64,000 nucleotides of DNA from an uncultured Erythrobacter sp. (GCA_947501215.1 CANMUS010000005.1:62001-126000); one strand, 5' to 3'. Shown: positions 1 to 9,325, numbered from the stretch's first letter. A program made the numbers and translations. Notes: generated from the sequence alone by a model not told the origin.

Positions 1-285
1 CTCGCCGATCCCGCCGCGCACGGCCGCCTCAAGGCCGAGCTCGTCCAAATCGTCGAGGAACAGCGCGGCTCGGACATCAGCCAGGCCTTCGTGATCGCGG
101 AAATGCACGTCGACCCCAAGGCCCTGACCTCGACCGTCACCGGCACGCTCAAGACCTTTGTCGGCACGCAGGTGATCGCGAGCCAGCGCCGCTCCTTCCG
201 TTTCCGCTGGTCGAAGCGTGGCCTCAGCCTTGCGCTCGCCGGCTTTGAGCAACTTCCCACCGACAAGGAGGAACCCGGCCAATGA
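1..285 (+). CDS. traE: Conjugal transfer protein TraE, C-terminal part (cut by window edge)
   Basis: The reading frame is open from base 1 and stops at 285, so only the last 94 residues are present. The visible part contains VTGTLKTFVGTQV followed by a basic stretch and a SLALAGF ending. This matches the periplasmic C-terminus of F-type TraE, an inner-membrane core protein of the type IV secretion channel. The stop overlaps the traK start by four bases, the usual E-K-B order of F-type operons. The N-terminal membrane anchor, and presumably traA and traL, lie to the left of the window. Confidence 0.85.
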   Translation, partial: LADPAAHGRLKAELVQIVEEQRGSDISQAFVIAEMHVDPKALTSTVTGTLKTFVGTQVIASQRRSFRFRWSKRGLSLALAGFEQLPTDKEEPGQ

Positions 286-1097
286 GCCTTCTCCCATCTC
301 CCCTCGCTGCTGCGCTTGCCGGAACCGGCCTTGCCTGTTTCGCGATCGGCGCGACAAGGCGCCCCGATCCCGGGCTCAAGCTGACCGGCCTCGCCGTGCT
401 TGCCTTCGCGCTCGCGCCGGTCCCGGCGTATGCCGACCAATTCGTCGAAGCGGCCGACAACGCGACCATCGACTGCGAGCTCGCTCGCGGCGAACTCACC
501 CGGATCGCGCTTATCGATGACGGCTTTGCCAATGTCTCGAAGATCGCGAGCGGTTTTCCCTACAATGATTTCCAGGTGACGCACGAGCCAGTGCGCGGAG
601 ACATCTATATCTCCGTGCCCCCGCAATTTGCCGCTGCCCGGGTCAGCTTCTTTGCGACCAGCAAGGCGGGCTACGTCTACAAGTTCGCCTGCCGTCTCGG
701 CGGCGAGGAAGCGACCCAGCTCTTCATCACCAATCCCGCGCTCGCTAAAGCCGCGGCCACCGAATGGGAGACCGAGACCGGTCCCGAGGACGCCGCGATC
801 CGCCTGATCGAGGCGATGGCGAGCGATGCCGTCCTGCCCGGATTCACTGCCCGCGCCGAACTGTCGGATCCGCGCCGTACCGGCGGGATCGAGGTCCAGC
901 TGGTCGCCGAATACCAGGGCGATGAACTTACCGGACAGCGCTTCCTCGTGCGCAACCTCGGCCAGGAAAGCCTTGCGCTTGGCTCCGAGCGCGAAGGTGC
1001 CGCAGGCGCGCTCGCTTTTGCCTATGGCCGCGATGCACTCGCTCCCGGTGAAGCGACCAGTGCCTTCCTAGTCTTTGCCAAGGGAGGACTCGACTGA
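282..1097 (+). CDS. traK: Type F conjugative transfer secretin TraK
   Basis: This 271-residue protein probably forms the outer-membrane ring of the F-type T4SS together with TraV and TraB. The N-terminus is hydrophobic, with a likely signal peptide ending near APVPAYA (about residue 50). That is long for a signal sequence, so the true start may be downstream. The body has the secretin-like beta-rich sequence of TraK (IYISVPPQF, VYKFACRLGGEEATQLFI). It sits between traE and traB with 4-base and 1-base junctions, which is the standard F-type order. Assignment rests on order plus these motifs. Confidence 0.82.
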   Translation: MSLLPSPLAAALAGTGLACFAIGATRRPDPGLKLTGLAVLAFALAPVPAYADQFVEAADNATIDCELARGELTRIALIDDGFANVSKIASGFPYNDFQVTHEPVRGDIYISVPPQFAAARVSFFATSKAGYVYKFACRLGGEEATQLFITNPALAKAAATEWETETGPEDAAIRLIEAMASDAVLPGFTARAELSDPRRTGGIEVQLVAEYQGDELTGQRFLVRNLGQESLALGSEREGAAGALAFAYGRDALAPGEATSAFLVFAKGGLD

Positions 1098-2413
1098 TGG
1101 CCGAGGCACCACAGAAGGACGCCGGAAAGAGGCCTCTGCCGGGCTCGCCGGAAGCGCGAGAAAGCGGACGGCGCAACCTCAATTCGCAGATCGCACAGCG
1201 CCAGAAGATGCTGCTCGCCGGGATCGGGGCCATCGCGCTCATCGGCGGCGGCATGTTCATTTTCGGCGGCGACGGCGACGAGGCTGGCACCGATGCCAAT
1301 GGTGCGGCGACAATCGACACCGGCGGCCTCGTCAATCGTAACCTCTCGCAGCGCGAGTTCGTCGCGAGCTACGGTAACCGGCTCGATGCACAGGGCCGCG
1401 CGATCAAGGATCTCCAGCAGGCCCAGCTGCCGCGCCCCGAGATCGAACAGGAGCTCGAAGCCCTGCGCAGCGAGAACGCGCAGATGCGCTCCGACGGCCA
1501 GGCGGCGATCGACGCGATCTCGGCCGAGAATGCCAATCTGCGATCACAGCTGAGCGAAGCTGCGAAGGCACCTGCCGCCGCGCCGCCACTGCCACCGCCA
1601 CCTGCCTATGGACCCGGCGTCGGCACCGGCGGAGCTGTCCAGCCACCGCAAGGAGCGCCGGAAACGCAAGGCGGACAGCTCAGCCTGATGAGCTTCAGCG
1701 CGGAGACGGGCAAGGACGGCAAGCCGCGTGCGGCAGAGACTGCGCCAGCCTTGTTGCTCGAAGCGAGCCGCGATTACCTTCCGCCCAACAGCTACGCACC
1801 GGCAACGGTCATCGTGGGTGTCGATGCCTCGACCGGCGTTGCCAGCCAGAGCGATCCGCTTCCCGTGGTGCTCCGGATCACCGGTCCGGCCCGCTCGGTG
1901 ATGCGCGGCAACAAACTGCTCACCACCGACATCACCGGCTGTCTCGTCAATGGCGCGGCGCGCGGCGACCTCTCGGCGGAGAAGGTCTACGTCAAGCTGG
2001 TGCGCATGACCTGCGCACAGCCCGGTGGGCGCTTCGCGGTGAGCGAGGTCAAGGGGTTCATCTCCTTTGCCGGAAAGTCGGGCGTGCGCGGCCGCGTGGT
2101 CAGCCGCGAAGGCAGCCTTGTCAGCCAGGCGCTGCTCGCCGGGATTGTGGGCGGCTTCGGCCGCGGATTTTCCGCCAACGCCAACGGCATTTTTACCGGC
2201 CAGGTCGGCGCCAACGGTCAGCGCGAGGCGCTGTCGCCGACCGACATTCTTGCCGGTGGCTTTGGCCAGGGTGCCGGCGAGGCTGCCGACACCGTCAGCC
2301 GATACCTCATCGAACGCGCCGAACAATACCAACCCGTCGTCGAGATGCCGACCGGCATCGAGGTCGAGATCGTCTTTCTCGACGGCGTCCACGTCAGGAG
2401 CCCCTCCAAATGA
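1097..2413 (+). CDS. traB: Conjugal transfer protein TraB (T4SS VirB10-like scaffold)
   Basis: This 438-residue bitopic protein should span from the inner membrane to the outer-membrane ring. There is one transmembrane helix near residues 37-56 (LLAGIGAIALIGGGMFIFGG). A coiled-coil segment follows at about 110-150 (EIEQELEALRSENAQM), then a proline-rich stretch (PPLPPPPAYGPG). The C-terminal beta domain contains GVDASTG, a TDITGCLVNGAA-type loop and the closing EVEIVFLDGV. This domain order is that of F-type TraB and VirB10. It starts one base into the traK stop and overlaps the next gene by four bases. Confidence 0.9.
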   Translation: MAEAPQKDAGKRPLPGSPEARESGRRNLNSQIAQRQKMLLAGIGAIALIGGGMFIFGGDGDEAGTDANGAATIDTGGLVNRNLSQREFVASYGNRLDAQGRAIKDLQQAQLPRPEIEQELEALRSENAQMRSDGQAAIDAISAENANLRSQLSEAAKAPAAAPPLPPPPAYGPGVGTGGAVQPPQGAPETQGGQLSLMSFSAETGKDGKPRAAETAPALLLEASRDYLPPNSYAPATVIVGVDASTGVASQSDPLPVVLRITGPARSVMRGNKLLTTDITGCLVNGAARGDLSAEKVYVKLVRMTCAQPGGRFAVSEVKGFISFAGKSGVRGRVVSREGSLVSQALLAGIVGGFGRGFSANANGIFTGQVGANGQREALSPTDILAGGFGQGAGEAADTVSRYLIERAEQYQPVVEMPTGIEVEIVFLDGVHVRSPSK

Positions 2414-3282
2414 ACTACAATGACTCGCCGCCAAGCCTGAAGGCGCGCGCCGCCCACCTTGCCCTTGCCCTCTCGAGCGCCGCCGCCGTGCTGACGCTCG
2501 GCGTCTCTGCCGTCACTGCGATGCCTGCGAGCGCCGCGGGCATGGCGAGCGATGTCGCGCAGGCGCTGAAACTGCGGCTGCCCAAGACCCCGATCGATGC
2601 GATCAGCTGCGACACGCTCGGGCCCTGGTGCGAAGTCGTCTCGGGTGACACGCTGTTCTACATCGACGAGACCGCCCGCTACCTGTTCGTAGGCCGTCTC
2701 TACGACATGGAAGAACGGCGCGACGTCACTGCCGCCCGCCTGCTCGAACTCAATCCCGATCTGCTCGCGGCCGGTGCGGCGCGCGTAGCCAGTGACGCGC
2801 CGGCGGGACGCGACGAAACGCCTGTCCAGGCGGCCGCCAACCATGTCGACCTCTCGTCGCTTCCGGCTGCCGGCGCGATCCACTGGGGCAACCTCAAGGG
2901 CGAACGCCTGGTCGTCTTCTCGGATTTCCAGTGCGGCTACTGCCAACGCCTGACCGCTGAACTCGCCAAGGCCAAGGTCCATGTCGAAGAGCGACCGATC
3001 TCGATCTTTGGCGCGGCGAGCCGCAAGATTTCCGAGGCGGTGCTGTGCGCTAAGGATCCGGCAAAGGCACTCCATGCGGCCTATTCCGGCCAGGCTCTGG
3101 CGACTGATAAGACCTGCAAGGAGGCCAAGGCACTCGATGCCAACGAAGCCTTCGCGAAGGCCAACGGGTTTGCCGGAACTCCGGTCATCGTGCGCGCCCG
3201 CGATGGGGCGGTGCTTCATGGCTACCGCGATGCCGCGGCGATCCGCCGCTTCGTCGCCGAAGGCAAGGGAGAGCCGCAATGA
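2410..3282 (+). CDS. DsbC-like thiol:disulfide interchange protein of the T4SS operon
   Basis: This 290-residue exported protein has a hydrophobic leader (about residues 15-45) and a DsbC-type dimerisation region with a Cys pair (ISCDTLGPWCEVV). The C-terminal thioredoxin fold carries the active-site motif FQCGYC, a cis-Pro segment (FAGTPVIV) and a second Cys pair. It probably isomerises disulfides in Cys-rich transfer proteins such as TraN, TraU and TraH encoded downstream. DsbC homologues in this position, between traB and traV, are common in F-type T4SS loci. The four-base overlaps on both sides indicate translational coupling. Confidence 0.85.
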   Translation: MNYNDSPPSLKARAAHLALALSSAAAVLTLGVSAVTAMPASAAGMASDVAQALKLRLPKTPIDAISCDTLGPWCEVVSGDTLFYIDETARYLFVGRLYDMEERRDVTAARLLELNPDLLAAGAARVASDAPAGRDETPVQAAANHVDLSSLPAAGAIHWGNLKGERLVVFSDFQCGYCQRLTAELAKAKVHVEERPISIFGAASRKISEAVLCAKDPAKALHAAYSGQALATDKTCKEAKALDANEAFAKANGFAGTPVIVRARDGAVLHGYRDAAAIRRFVAEGKGEPQ

Positions 3283-3866
3283 GCCGGCTTCCGATCCTTC
3301 GCGCCGTGGTGCTTGCTGCGCCGCTCCTTTTGGCCAGTGGCTGCGCCAGCCTTGGCGGAAACGTCAAAGGCAGTTTCGCCTGCCGCGCTCCGGAAGGGAC
3401 TTGCGCGCCGACCTCCACAATCGATGCCGGGGCAACCGGCTTCGAAAAGGCTGACGCGTCTCACGCGCATCGGACGGTGACCCCGACCGGAGAAGCGGTT
3501 CGCCGCCTGCAGATCGTGCTGACGCCCTACCGCGATGCGGCGGGCCGCGACCATGAGGCGCGCGTCGTTCACCTGACGCTGCCCGAACAGGCAGGGACAG
3601 GCTGGCGCGCCCCGCAAGGCCGCCGCGAAGTCCTGCGCTCGCTGGCATCGACCATTGCCGCGACGCGCGAGGGCAACCCCGCACCCGATTTCCAACCGCC
3701 AAAAACCCAAGAGGCAGACACATTGCCGGAACAGCTGTTCATCCCCTCGCAGCCCGTTCCGGCGATGCCCGGCGCTGACGCGCCGGAACCCGGGGGACCT
3801 GGCTCGTTTTCCCCTCCCCGCGAGCCGGTCCCCCACCGTGAAACACCTGAAGGAGAGAGCCGGTGA
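3279..3866 (+). CDS. traV: Type IV conjugative transfer lipoprotein TraV
   Basis: This 195-residue outer-membrane lipoprotein has a signal peptide ending in a lipobox (LLLASGC, Cys about residue 22). It is followed by the TraV signature of a short Gly/Asn stretch and paired Cys residues (GSFACRAPEGTCAP). The rest is Pro-rich and low complexity toward the C-terminus. TraV anchors TraK and TraB to the outer membrane in F-type systems. It overlaps both neighbours by four bases. Length and the two-Cys motif fit the family; the proline-rich tail is variable. Confidence 0.85.
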   Translation: MSRLPILRAVVLAAPLLLASGCASLGGNVKGSFACRAPEGTCAPTSTIDAGATGFEKADASHAHRTVTPTGEAVRRLQIVLTPYRDAAGRDHEARVVHLTLPEQAGTGWRAPQGRREVLRSLASTIAATREGNPAPDFQPPKTQEADTLPEQLFIPSQPVPAMPGADAPEPGGPGSFSPPREPVPHRETPEGESR

Positions 3867-6406
3867 CGCTATCCCTTGCTGCCGCGCGCGACGCGCTCTC
3901 GCGGGGCCTGTTTGCCGACACGGCCCGTCCTGAAAAGCCGCCGGCGCATTTCGGGCTCGACATGCTTTCGGACTGGCTGCCCTACCGGGTCTATGACGAG
4001 GGGGCGAAGCTCTACCGCAACGCCCGCTCGAAGGGCTTCGTGCTCGAAGTCACCCCGCTGATCGGGGCCGACGAACGGACCGGCGAGATCCTCGGCCAGT
4101 TCTTCTCCGAAGGCCTGCCGCAGGGCGCCTGCCTCCAGGTCCTGAACTTCGCATCTCCGCGGATCGGCAGCGTGGTTGGCCCCTGGTTCGCTCCGCGCTA
4201 CGAGCAGGGCGGGATCTACGAGGCCATCGCCAGGGCACGCACCAGACGCCTTTACGATCTCGTCTGGAGCTCGGGCTCGGCGCATGCGCCCTTCCATGCT
4301 CGCAACGTCCGGCTGATCGTCTCGCTCGGCGTGCCAGTGCCCGGCAGTGTGACCGATGCCGAACTCTCCGAATGCCGCGAAGGGCTGATGGGCATGCTCC
4401 ATTCGCTCGGACTCCACGCGCAAGAGCTGCGTCCGGGCGGATTGCTGGCGCTGATCGACGAGCTTACTTCGCCGACCACCGCGCACGAGACCGACATCCA
4501 TGCGTGGAACCCGCACGACACACTCGATGTCCAGGCGATCCGCCGCGACATCGAACTCGAGGTCGGCGACGATCGCCTGATCCTCAGGACCGAGCGCTTT
4601 CGCGAGACCGGCCGCGACGAAGAGGGCAATCCCGAAGTTGGCGAATGCTATCCCGACCATTTCGACGTGCGGCATTATGCCGTGCGCTCTACCCCTGAGC
4701 GCTGGGCACCTTGGGAATGCGCGCGGCTCATTGGCGACATGTTCACCGACAAGCTGCGCTTCCCCTGTCCGACGGCGACCATGCTGTGCCTCGTCTACCC
4801 CGACCAGGAAGCCGCTTCGGCGCGTGCGGGCTTCAAGTTCATGCGCACGACCAGCCTCAGCCAGACCAAGAGCGCGCGTTTCTTGCCCAAGCTTGCCGAA
4901 CAGTCGGCCGAGTGGCGCCACGTCCAGGCCGAACTCCAGGCTGGCAAGAAGCTCGTGAAGCTGTTCTACGGGCTCACCAGCATCTCGCCGCTCGGCCAGG
5001 GAGACGCGCACGAACGCATCATCAAGGCGATCTACAAGGCGGCGGGCTGGGACCTTGCCGATGAGCGCTTCCTCCAGTTGCAGGGCCTTGTCGCTGCCTT
5101 TCCCTTGAGCCTTGCCGATGGCCTCGCCGACGACATGGCGCGATTGAAGCGCCTCAAGACCATGCTCTCGACGACGGCGGCGCATATCGCGCCGATGCAG
5201 GGCGAGTACCTCGGCGGCGTGATCCCGCACCTCCTGCTCGTTGGCCGCCGCGGCCAGCCCTTCTGGTGGTCACCGTTCGAAAACACTGCCGGCAACCACA
5301 ATATCGCGATCTGCGGCAAGTCGGGCTCGGGCAAGTCGGTGCTGCTGCAGGAGCTATGCGCTGCCTTGCGCGGCGCAGGCGCCAAGGTCGTGGTGATCGA
5401 CGACGGGCGCAGCTTCGAGCATTCGGTCAAACTGCAGGGCGGACGCTTCGTCGAGTTCACGCTCGCCTCGGGCTTTTCCCTGAACCCCTTCTCGATGGTC
5501 GACGATGCCCGCGCGCACGAAGACGAGGACTACCGCCTCGACTGCTTTGCGATGATCAAGGCGATCATTGGCCAGATGGCGCGTCCCGGCACCGCGCCGA
5601 GCGACACCGAACGCGGACTGATCGACCGGGCCGTGACCGCGACTTGGGAGGCCCTGGGAAGCGGCGCATCGGTCGACGATGTCGCACATGCGCTTCACAA
5701 TTCGGAGAGCGAGGCCGGTCGCGATCTCGCCACCGCGATCGCACCCTTCTGCCGCGGCGGCAGCTACGGCGGGTTCTTTGCAGGCAAGGCGAGCTTCGCG
5801 CTCGATGATGATTTCACCGTCTTCGAGATGAGCGATCTCGCAAGCCGCGAGGAACTGCGCAGCGTCGTCCTTTCGGCGATCATGTTCATGACCAGCCAGG
5901 CGATGACGCGCTCATCGCGGGCGACCAAGAAGCTGCTGCTGATCGACGAGGCCTGGGCCATGCTCAAGGGCGGCTCGATGGGCGAGTTCGTCGAGACCTA
6001 TGCCCGCACCGCGCGCAAGTACGGCGGCGCGCTCGCCACCGCAACGCAGTCCCTCAATGACTATTACAAATCCGACGGCGCGCGCGCCGCGCTCGAGAAC
6101 AGCGACTGGATGCTGGTGCTCCAGCAGAAGGCCGAGACGATTGCCGATTTCAGGGCGAACGCGCGGCTCGACATGGACGACCGCACCGAGACGCTGATCC
6201 GCAGCCTCAAGCGTTCGGGGACCGAGTATAGCGAGGTCTTCATCAAGGGCCCCGAGACCGAGGCGGTCGGGCGGCTCGTGCTCGATCCCTTCTCGGCGAC
6301 GATCTACTCCTCCGATCCCGACACCTATTCCGCGATCCAGGACAGCGAGCGGCGCGGACACAGCCTCGCCGATGCCATCCGCATCGTGGCGGGAGGCGGA
6401 CAATGA
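3863..6406 (+). CDS. traC: Type IV secretion ATPase TraC (VirB4 family)
   Basis: This 847-residue cytoplasmic ATPase powers pilus assembly. The N-terminal half (about 1-440) is the TraC/VirB4 membrane-associating domain (GFVLEVTPLIGAD). The C-terminal half is the AAA+ motor, with Walker A GKSGSGKSVLL near residue 487 and Walker B LLLIDEAWAML near 692. A TATQSLNDYY motor motif follows near 725. Length and domain order match TraC of F-type systems. The GTG start overlaps the traV stop by four bases. The long open frames on the opposite strand here are codon-bias shadows. Confidence 0.95.
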   Translation: MTLSLAAARDALSRGLFADTARPEKPPAHFGLDMLSDWLPYRVYDEGAKLYRNARSKGFVLEVTPLIGADERTGEILGQFFSEGLPQGACLQVLNFASPRIGSVVGPWFAPRYEQGGIYEAIARARTRRLYDLVWSSGSAHAPFHARNVRLIVSLGVPVPGSVTDAELSECREGLMGMLHSLGLHAQELRPGGLLALIDELTSPTTAHETDIHAWNPHDTLDVQAIRRDIELEVGDDRLILRTERFRETGRDEEGNPEVGECYPDHFDVRHYAVRSTPERWAPWECARLIGDMFTDKLRFPCPTATMLCLVYPDQEAASARAGFKFMRTTSLSQTKSARFLPKLAEQSAEWRHVQAELQAGKKLVKLFYGLTSISPLGQGDAHERIIKAIYKAAGWDLADERFLQLQGLVAAFPLSLADGLADDMARLKRLKTMLSTTAAHIAPMQGEYLGGVIPHLLLVGRRGQPFWWSPFENTAGNHNIAICGKSGSGKSVLLQELCAALRGAGAKVVVIDDGRSFEHSVKLQGGRFVEFTLASGFSLNPFSMVDDARAHEDEDYRLDCFAMIKAIIGQMARPGTAPSDTERGLIDRAVTATWEALGSGASVDDVAHALHNSESEAGRDLATAIAPFCRGGSYGGFFAGKASFALDDDFTVFEMSDLASREELRSVVLSAIMFMTSQAMTRSSRATKKLLLIDEAWAMLKGGSMGEFVETYARTARKYGGALATATQSLNDYYKSDGARAALENSDWMLVLQQKAETIADFRANARLDMDDRTETLIRSLKRSGTEYSEVFIKGPETEAVGRLVLDPFSATIYSSDPDTYSAIQDSERRGHSLADAIRIVAGGGQ

Positions 6407-6783
6407 TGGTCTCGCATCTCGCCGACCGGACCCCTCCGGCAAACTTGCGCAGCCTGCTGCCGTTCCTGCAAGGAAGCTGCTTCGTCCTCATCGAGACCGC
6501 ACGCTTTGCTGCGACCTCGCTGCTGATCGTGCTGGGATTGCCGCTTGCGCTGTTCCTGTTCGTGGCGGGCTGGGACCTTGGCGGCCTCTTCACGCAGCTC
6601 GCCAACCTATCGGACCGCTATCTCGAAGCCGACGGCCTGCGCCGCAGCCTGTTCAGCCAGGACCTCAAGGGCTGCTTCCTCGTCCTCGCTGGCGCTGTGA
6701 CGCTGTTTCGCATGCCGCGCTTCCTGAAGCGGCTCGCGGCCGATCTCGACAACCATCCGGCTCGGGAGGCAAACCGTGACTGA
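6403..6783 (+). CDS. Small membrane protein between traC and trbI, function unknown
   Basis: This 126-residue protein is predicted to have two hydrophobic helices, at about residues 40-62 (LLIVLGLPLALFLFVAGW) and 85-105 (LKGCFLVLAGAVTLF). A short basic C-terminus follows. I do not recognise a named family. It overlaps traC by four bases and trbI by eight, so it is cotranslated with the transfer genes and is presumably an inner-membrane accessory of the secretion channel or its assembly. No catalytic motif is visible. Confidence 0.7.
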   Translation: MMVSHLADRTPPANLRSLLPFLQGSCFVLIETARFAATSLLIVLGLPLALFLFVAGWDLGGLFTQLANLSDRYLEADGLRRSLFSQDLKGCFLVLAGAVTLFRMPRFLKRLAADLDNHPAREANRD

Positions 6784-7162
6784 GACGCGCAGACTACCAT
6801 CCTTCAGTCGCCCGCTGTTGCTGAGAATTCTCGCCGTGCTCGCGCTCGTGGCCGCACTGCTCTGGGCAGCCTGGGTCAGCCGCGAGCTGTCCGAGCCGCG
6901 CCAGCAGATCGTCACCGTCCGGCTTGCCGAGACCATCGCCGCATTCGTCGATGCCGAAGCGCGCGGGGCACAGGACCCCGAAGCCAGCCAGGCGCGCGTG
7001 CTCGCCTTCCTCCAGGCGTCCGAGCGCGCTGTTGCAGAAATGGGGAGTGATGGCCGCGTGGTGCTGGTCGGCGAAGCAGTGCTCGCGGGCGATGCCCCCG
7101 ATGCTACCGATGAACTGCGCGTGCGGATCGCTCGCCAGCTTGGGCAGGGAGGCGGTCAGTGA
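6776..7162 (+). CDS. trbI: Type F conjugative transfer protein TrbI
   Basis: This 128-residue inner-membrane protein has one transmembrane helix (about residues 15-37) and a short periplasmic domain opening with QQIVTVRLAETI and FVDAEAR. This matches the small F-type TrbI proteins, which influence pilus retraction in F. It should not be confused with the VirB10-like TrbI of P-type systems. The position before the peptidase TraF and TraW agrees with F-type operons. The 8-base and 4-base overlaps suggest coupling. Confidence 0.75.
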   Translation: MTETRRLPSFSRPLLLRILAVLALVAALLWAAWVSRELSEPRQQIVTVRLAETIAAFVDAEARGAQDPEASQARVLAFLQASERAVAEMGSDGRVVLVGEAVLAGDAPDATDELRVRIARQLGQGGGQ

Positions 7163-7680
7163 CGCATTTTGCCTCTCGTCTTGTCCGCACGATCAAACGA
7201 CCGCTTGTCCTGACCGGCCTGGTGCTGCTGCCGCTCGGATGGGGCGCGGTCGACGCCTTCGCGAAAGACCATGCCTTCCTCATTAACGCCAGCCCGAGCC
7301 TGCCCAACTGGGCCTTCTGGCTCGACAAGCATGCGCGGATCGAGCGCGGCAGCCTGATCTTCTTCGAGCCGCCGGCGAGCAGACTCGTCGAAGCGCATTT
7401 CGGAGAAGGCGCGCAGCTCTTCGGCAAGCGGGTGTTGGGCGTGCCGGGCGATGTCGTGAGCCACCGTGGCCACGAGGTCTTCATCAACGGTCGCAAGATC
7501 GCCGCGCGGCTCGATGAGACCCGTCTCGGCATTGCGCTTCACAAAGGCCCCGAAGGCCCGATCCCCGACGGCTGCTTCTACACCGGGACCAGCCATCAGC
7601 GCGGCCTCGACAGCCGCTACGCCGAGATCGGCTTCGTCTGCCGCGGCCAGATCCTGGGCAGCGGGAGGGCGATCCTGTGA
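7159..7680 (+). CDS. traF: Conjugative transfer signal peptidase, S26 TraF family
   Basis: This 173-residue membrane-bound serine peptidase has an N-terminal anchor (about residues 15-35) and then NASPSLPNW with the probable catalytic Ser47. The general base is probably Lys90 in FGKRVLGVPGD. These are the paired boxes of S26C (TraF of RP4) peptidases, which process pilin or other transfer proteins. It is distinct from the thioredoxin-like TraF encoded at 11801-12631. In F itself pilin is cut by host LepB, so a dedicated peptidase is a feature of this sphingomonad-type operon. Confidence 0.85.
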   Translation: MTHFASRLVRTIKRPLVLTGLVLLPLGWGAVDAFAKDHAFLINASPSLPNWAFWLDKHARIERGSLIFFEPPASRLVEAHFGEGAQLFGKRVLGVPGDVVSHRGHEVFINGRKIAARLDETRLGIALHKGPEGPIPDGCFYTGTSHQRGLDSRYAEIGFVCRGQILGSGRAIL

Positions 7681-8315
7681 GCAAGCTCATCCTCCCTGCG
7701 GCCCTACTTGCAGTCCTGCTCTGCCCTGCCGAGGTGCTGGCGCGCGACTATGGCCAGCGCGGCACGGTGTTTCCCGTGATCGAGCGCGACCTCCTCGAGC
7801 AGATTCATTCGCGCCTGACGCAGATGGAACGTTCGGGGGAGACCGCGCGGCTCAATGAAGACCTGAAGCGCCGCACGATCGCGCGCGTGAACCGGCCCGA
7901 CCCCGTCGCCGGAATCGTCCGGGCCAGCGAAGCCCGTCGCTGGCAATTTGATCCGACGATCACGCTCGCTGCCGATATCCGCGGGGCAAAAGGCGAGCTG
8001 ATCCATGCCGCTGGCACGAGGGTCAATCCGCTCGACAGCGTGCAGCTACGCGCCGAACTTCTCTTCCTCGACGGCGACGATCCCGACCAGCTCGCCTGGG
8101 CGCTCAAGCAGGCCGCCAATGCCAAGCTGATCCTGGTGAAGGGTGCGCCGCTCGAGCTGATGAAGGCCCGCCAGCGCCGCTTCTATTTCGACCAGGGCGG
8201 CAAGCTCACGGAGAGGTTCGGGATCAGATCGGTGCCCGCACGCGTGCGCCAGCAGGGCCGCCTGCTCGAGATCAGCGAAATCGCGCTGCCACCGAAAAGG
8301 AGGACGGCCCAATGA
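7677..8315 (+). CDS. traW: Type F conjugative transfer protein TraW
   Basis: This 212-residue periplasmic protein has a signal peptide ending near AEVLARDYG and then GTVFPVIERDLL, the characteristic N-terminal motif of TraW. The C-terminal half has a thioredoxin-like pattern (KLILVKGAPLELMKA and FDQGGKLTERFGIRSVPARV). In F, TraW works with TraU and TrbC in pilus extension and mating-pair stabilisation. The order W-U-trbC here is canonical. Overlaps are four bases on each side. Confidence 0.9.
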   Translation: MSKLILPAALLAVLLCPAEVLARDYGQRGTVFPVIERDLLEQIHSRLTQMERSGETARLNEDLKRRTIARVNRPDPVAGIVRASEARRWQFDPTITLAADIRGAKGELIHAAGTRVNPLDSVQLRAELLFLDGDDPDQLAWALKQAANAKLILVKGAPLELMKARQRRFYFDQGGKLTERFGIRSVPARVRQQGRLLEISEIALPPKRRTAQ

Positions 8316-9325
8316 CGCACTTAAGAAAGCTGGCGCTCATGCTGGCCGCCATTCTTGGTCTCGCCACTGCAACGCCCGCGATGGCCGATGCCGGTCCGGG
8401 ACGCTGCACCGGAAGCTTTGTCAACCCGATCACCGACATCTGCTGGTCGTGCCTGTTCCCGATCTCGATCGGCGGGCTGGACATCTGGCCCTCGAGCCGG
8501 CCCGATCCCGATAACCCCGACCTGCCGGTGTGCCTGTGCGGTCTGAGGCCCGGAATTGCGATGGGCTTCTGGGAGCCCGTGCGGCTTGCCGATGTCAGCA
8601 TGAAGCCGTGGTGCTTCGTGAACCTCGGCGGCATGAAGCTCGATCCCGGCTTCGATATCGGCTTCCGCTCGATCTCGGGTCCATCAGCAGTGGGCGGCGC
8701 GAGCCAGTATTATTCGAGCTGGCACGTCCACTGGTATGCCTATCCGCTGATCTACTGGATGGAGATCGTCGCCGATTTTCTGTGCCTGGAATCGGGCTCG
8801 ATCGACATCCTCTACATCTCCGAGATCGATCCGCTGTGGCAGGATTCCGAGCTCACCGCGATCATCAACCCCGAGGCCGTGCTCTTCGCCAACCCGCTGG
8901 CGCTCGCTGCCTGTGCGGCCGACTGCGTCGCCTCGACCGCGAAGCTGCCGATCGACGAGATGTTCTGGTGCGCGGGCTGCCAGGGGTCGATGTACCCGAT
9001 GAACGGCAATGTCTCGGCCAGCATAGGCCACGTCCAGGCCTCGCGCCTCGTGCTTTCGCGCTTTGCCTACAAGCTCCACCGCGAACTCGTCTCGTGGGGG
9101 ACGATGGGGTCCAAGGGCCTGTGCGGCAAATATTTGATGCCGGTGATGCGCAAGCAGCAATACCGCTTCCAGGCCACCAACCCAAACCCGGCGACCTCGG
9201 GCCGTTACGCCTGCCCGCCCGTCGGCGCCTCAACCACCTTTCAATCGGCCGGACAGGTCATCCCCGCCATCGGCGAAGACATGGGATATCTCGTCTGGCG
9301 CAAGCGGAACTGCTGCGCGCTATGA
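8312..9325 (+). CDS. traU: Conjugal transfer protein TraU
   Basis: This 337-residue periplasmic protein has a signal peptide (about residues 1-26) and many cysteines. The TraU signature GSFVNPITDICWSCLFPISI appears close to the mature N-terminus. Other conserved parts are WCFVNLGGMKLDPGF and FWCAGCQGSMYP. TraU is needed for DNA transfer more than for pilus synthesis in F. The many Cys residues probably form disulfides made with help from the DsbC-like protein encoded upstream. It overlaps the trbC start by four bases. Confidence 0.92.
   Translation: MTHLRKLALMLAAILGLATATPAMADAGPGRCTGSFVNPITDICWSCLFPISIGGLDIWPSSRPDPDNPDLPVCLCGLRPGIAMGFWEPVRLADVSMKPWCFVNLGGMKLDPGFDIGFRSISGPSAVGGASQYYSSWHVHWYAYPLIYWMEIVADFLCLESGSIDILYISEIDPLWQDSELTAIINPEAVLFANPLALAACAADCVASTAKLPIDEMFWCAGCQGSMYPMNGNVSASIGHVQASRLVLSRFAYKLHRELVSWGTMGSKGLCGKYLMPVMRKQQYRFQATNPNPATSGRYACPPVGASTTFQSAGQVIPAIGEDMGYLVWRKRNCCAL

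Noticed and set aside
3869..5230. 453-residue open frame on the minus strand inside traC
   Set aside because: It is fully opposite traC, has no recognisable domain and reflects GC-rich codon bias. The same applies to other long antisense frames across the transfer operon.
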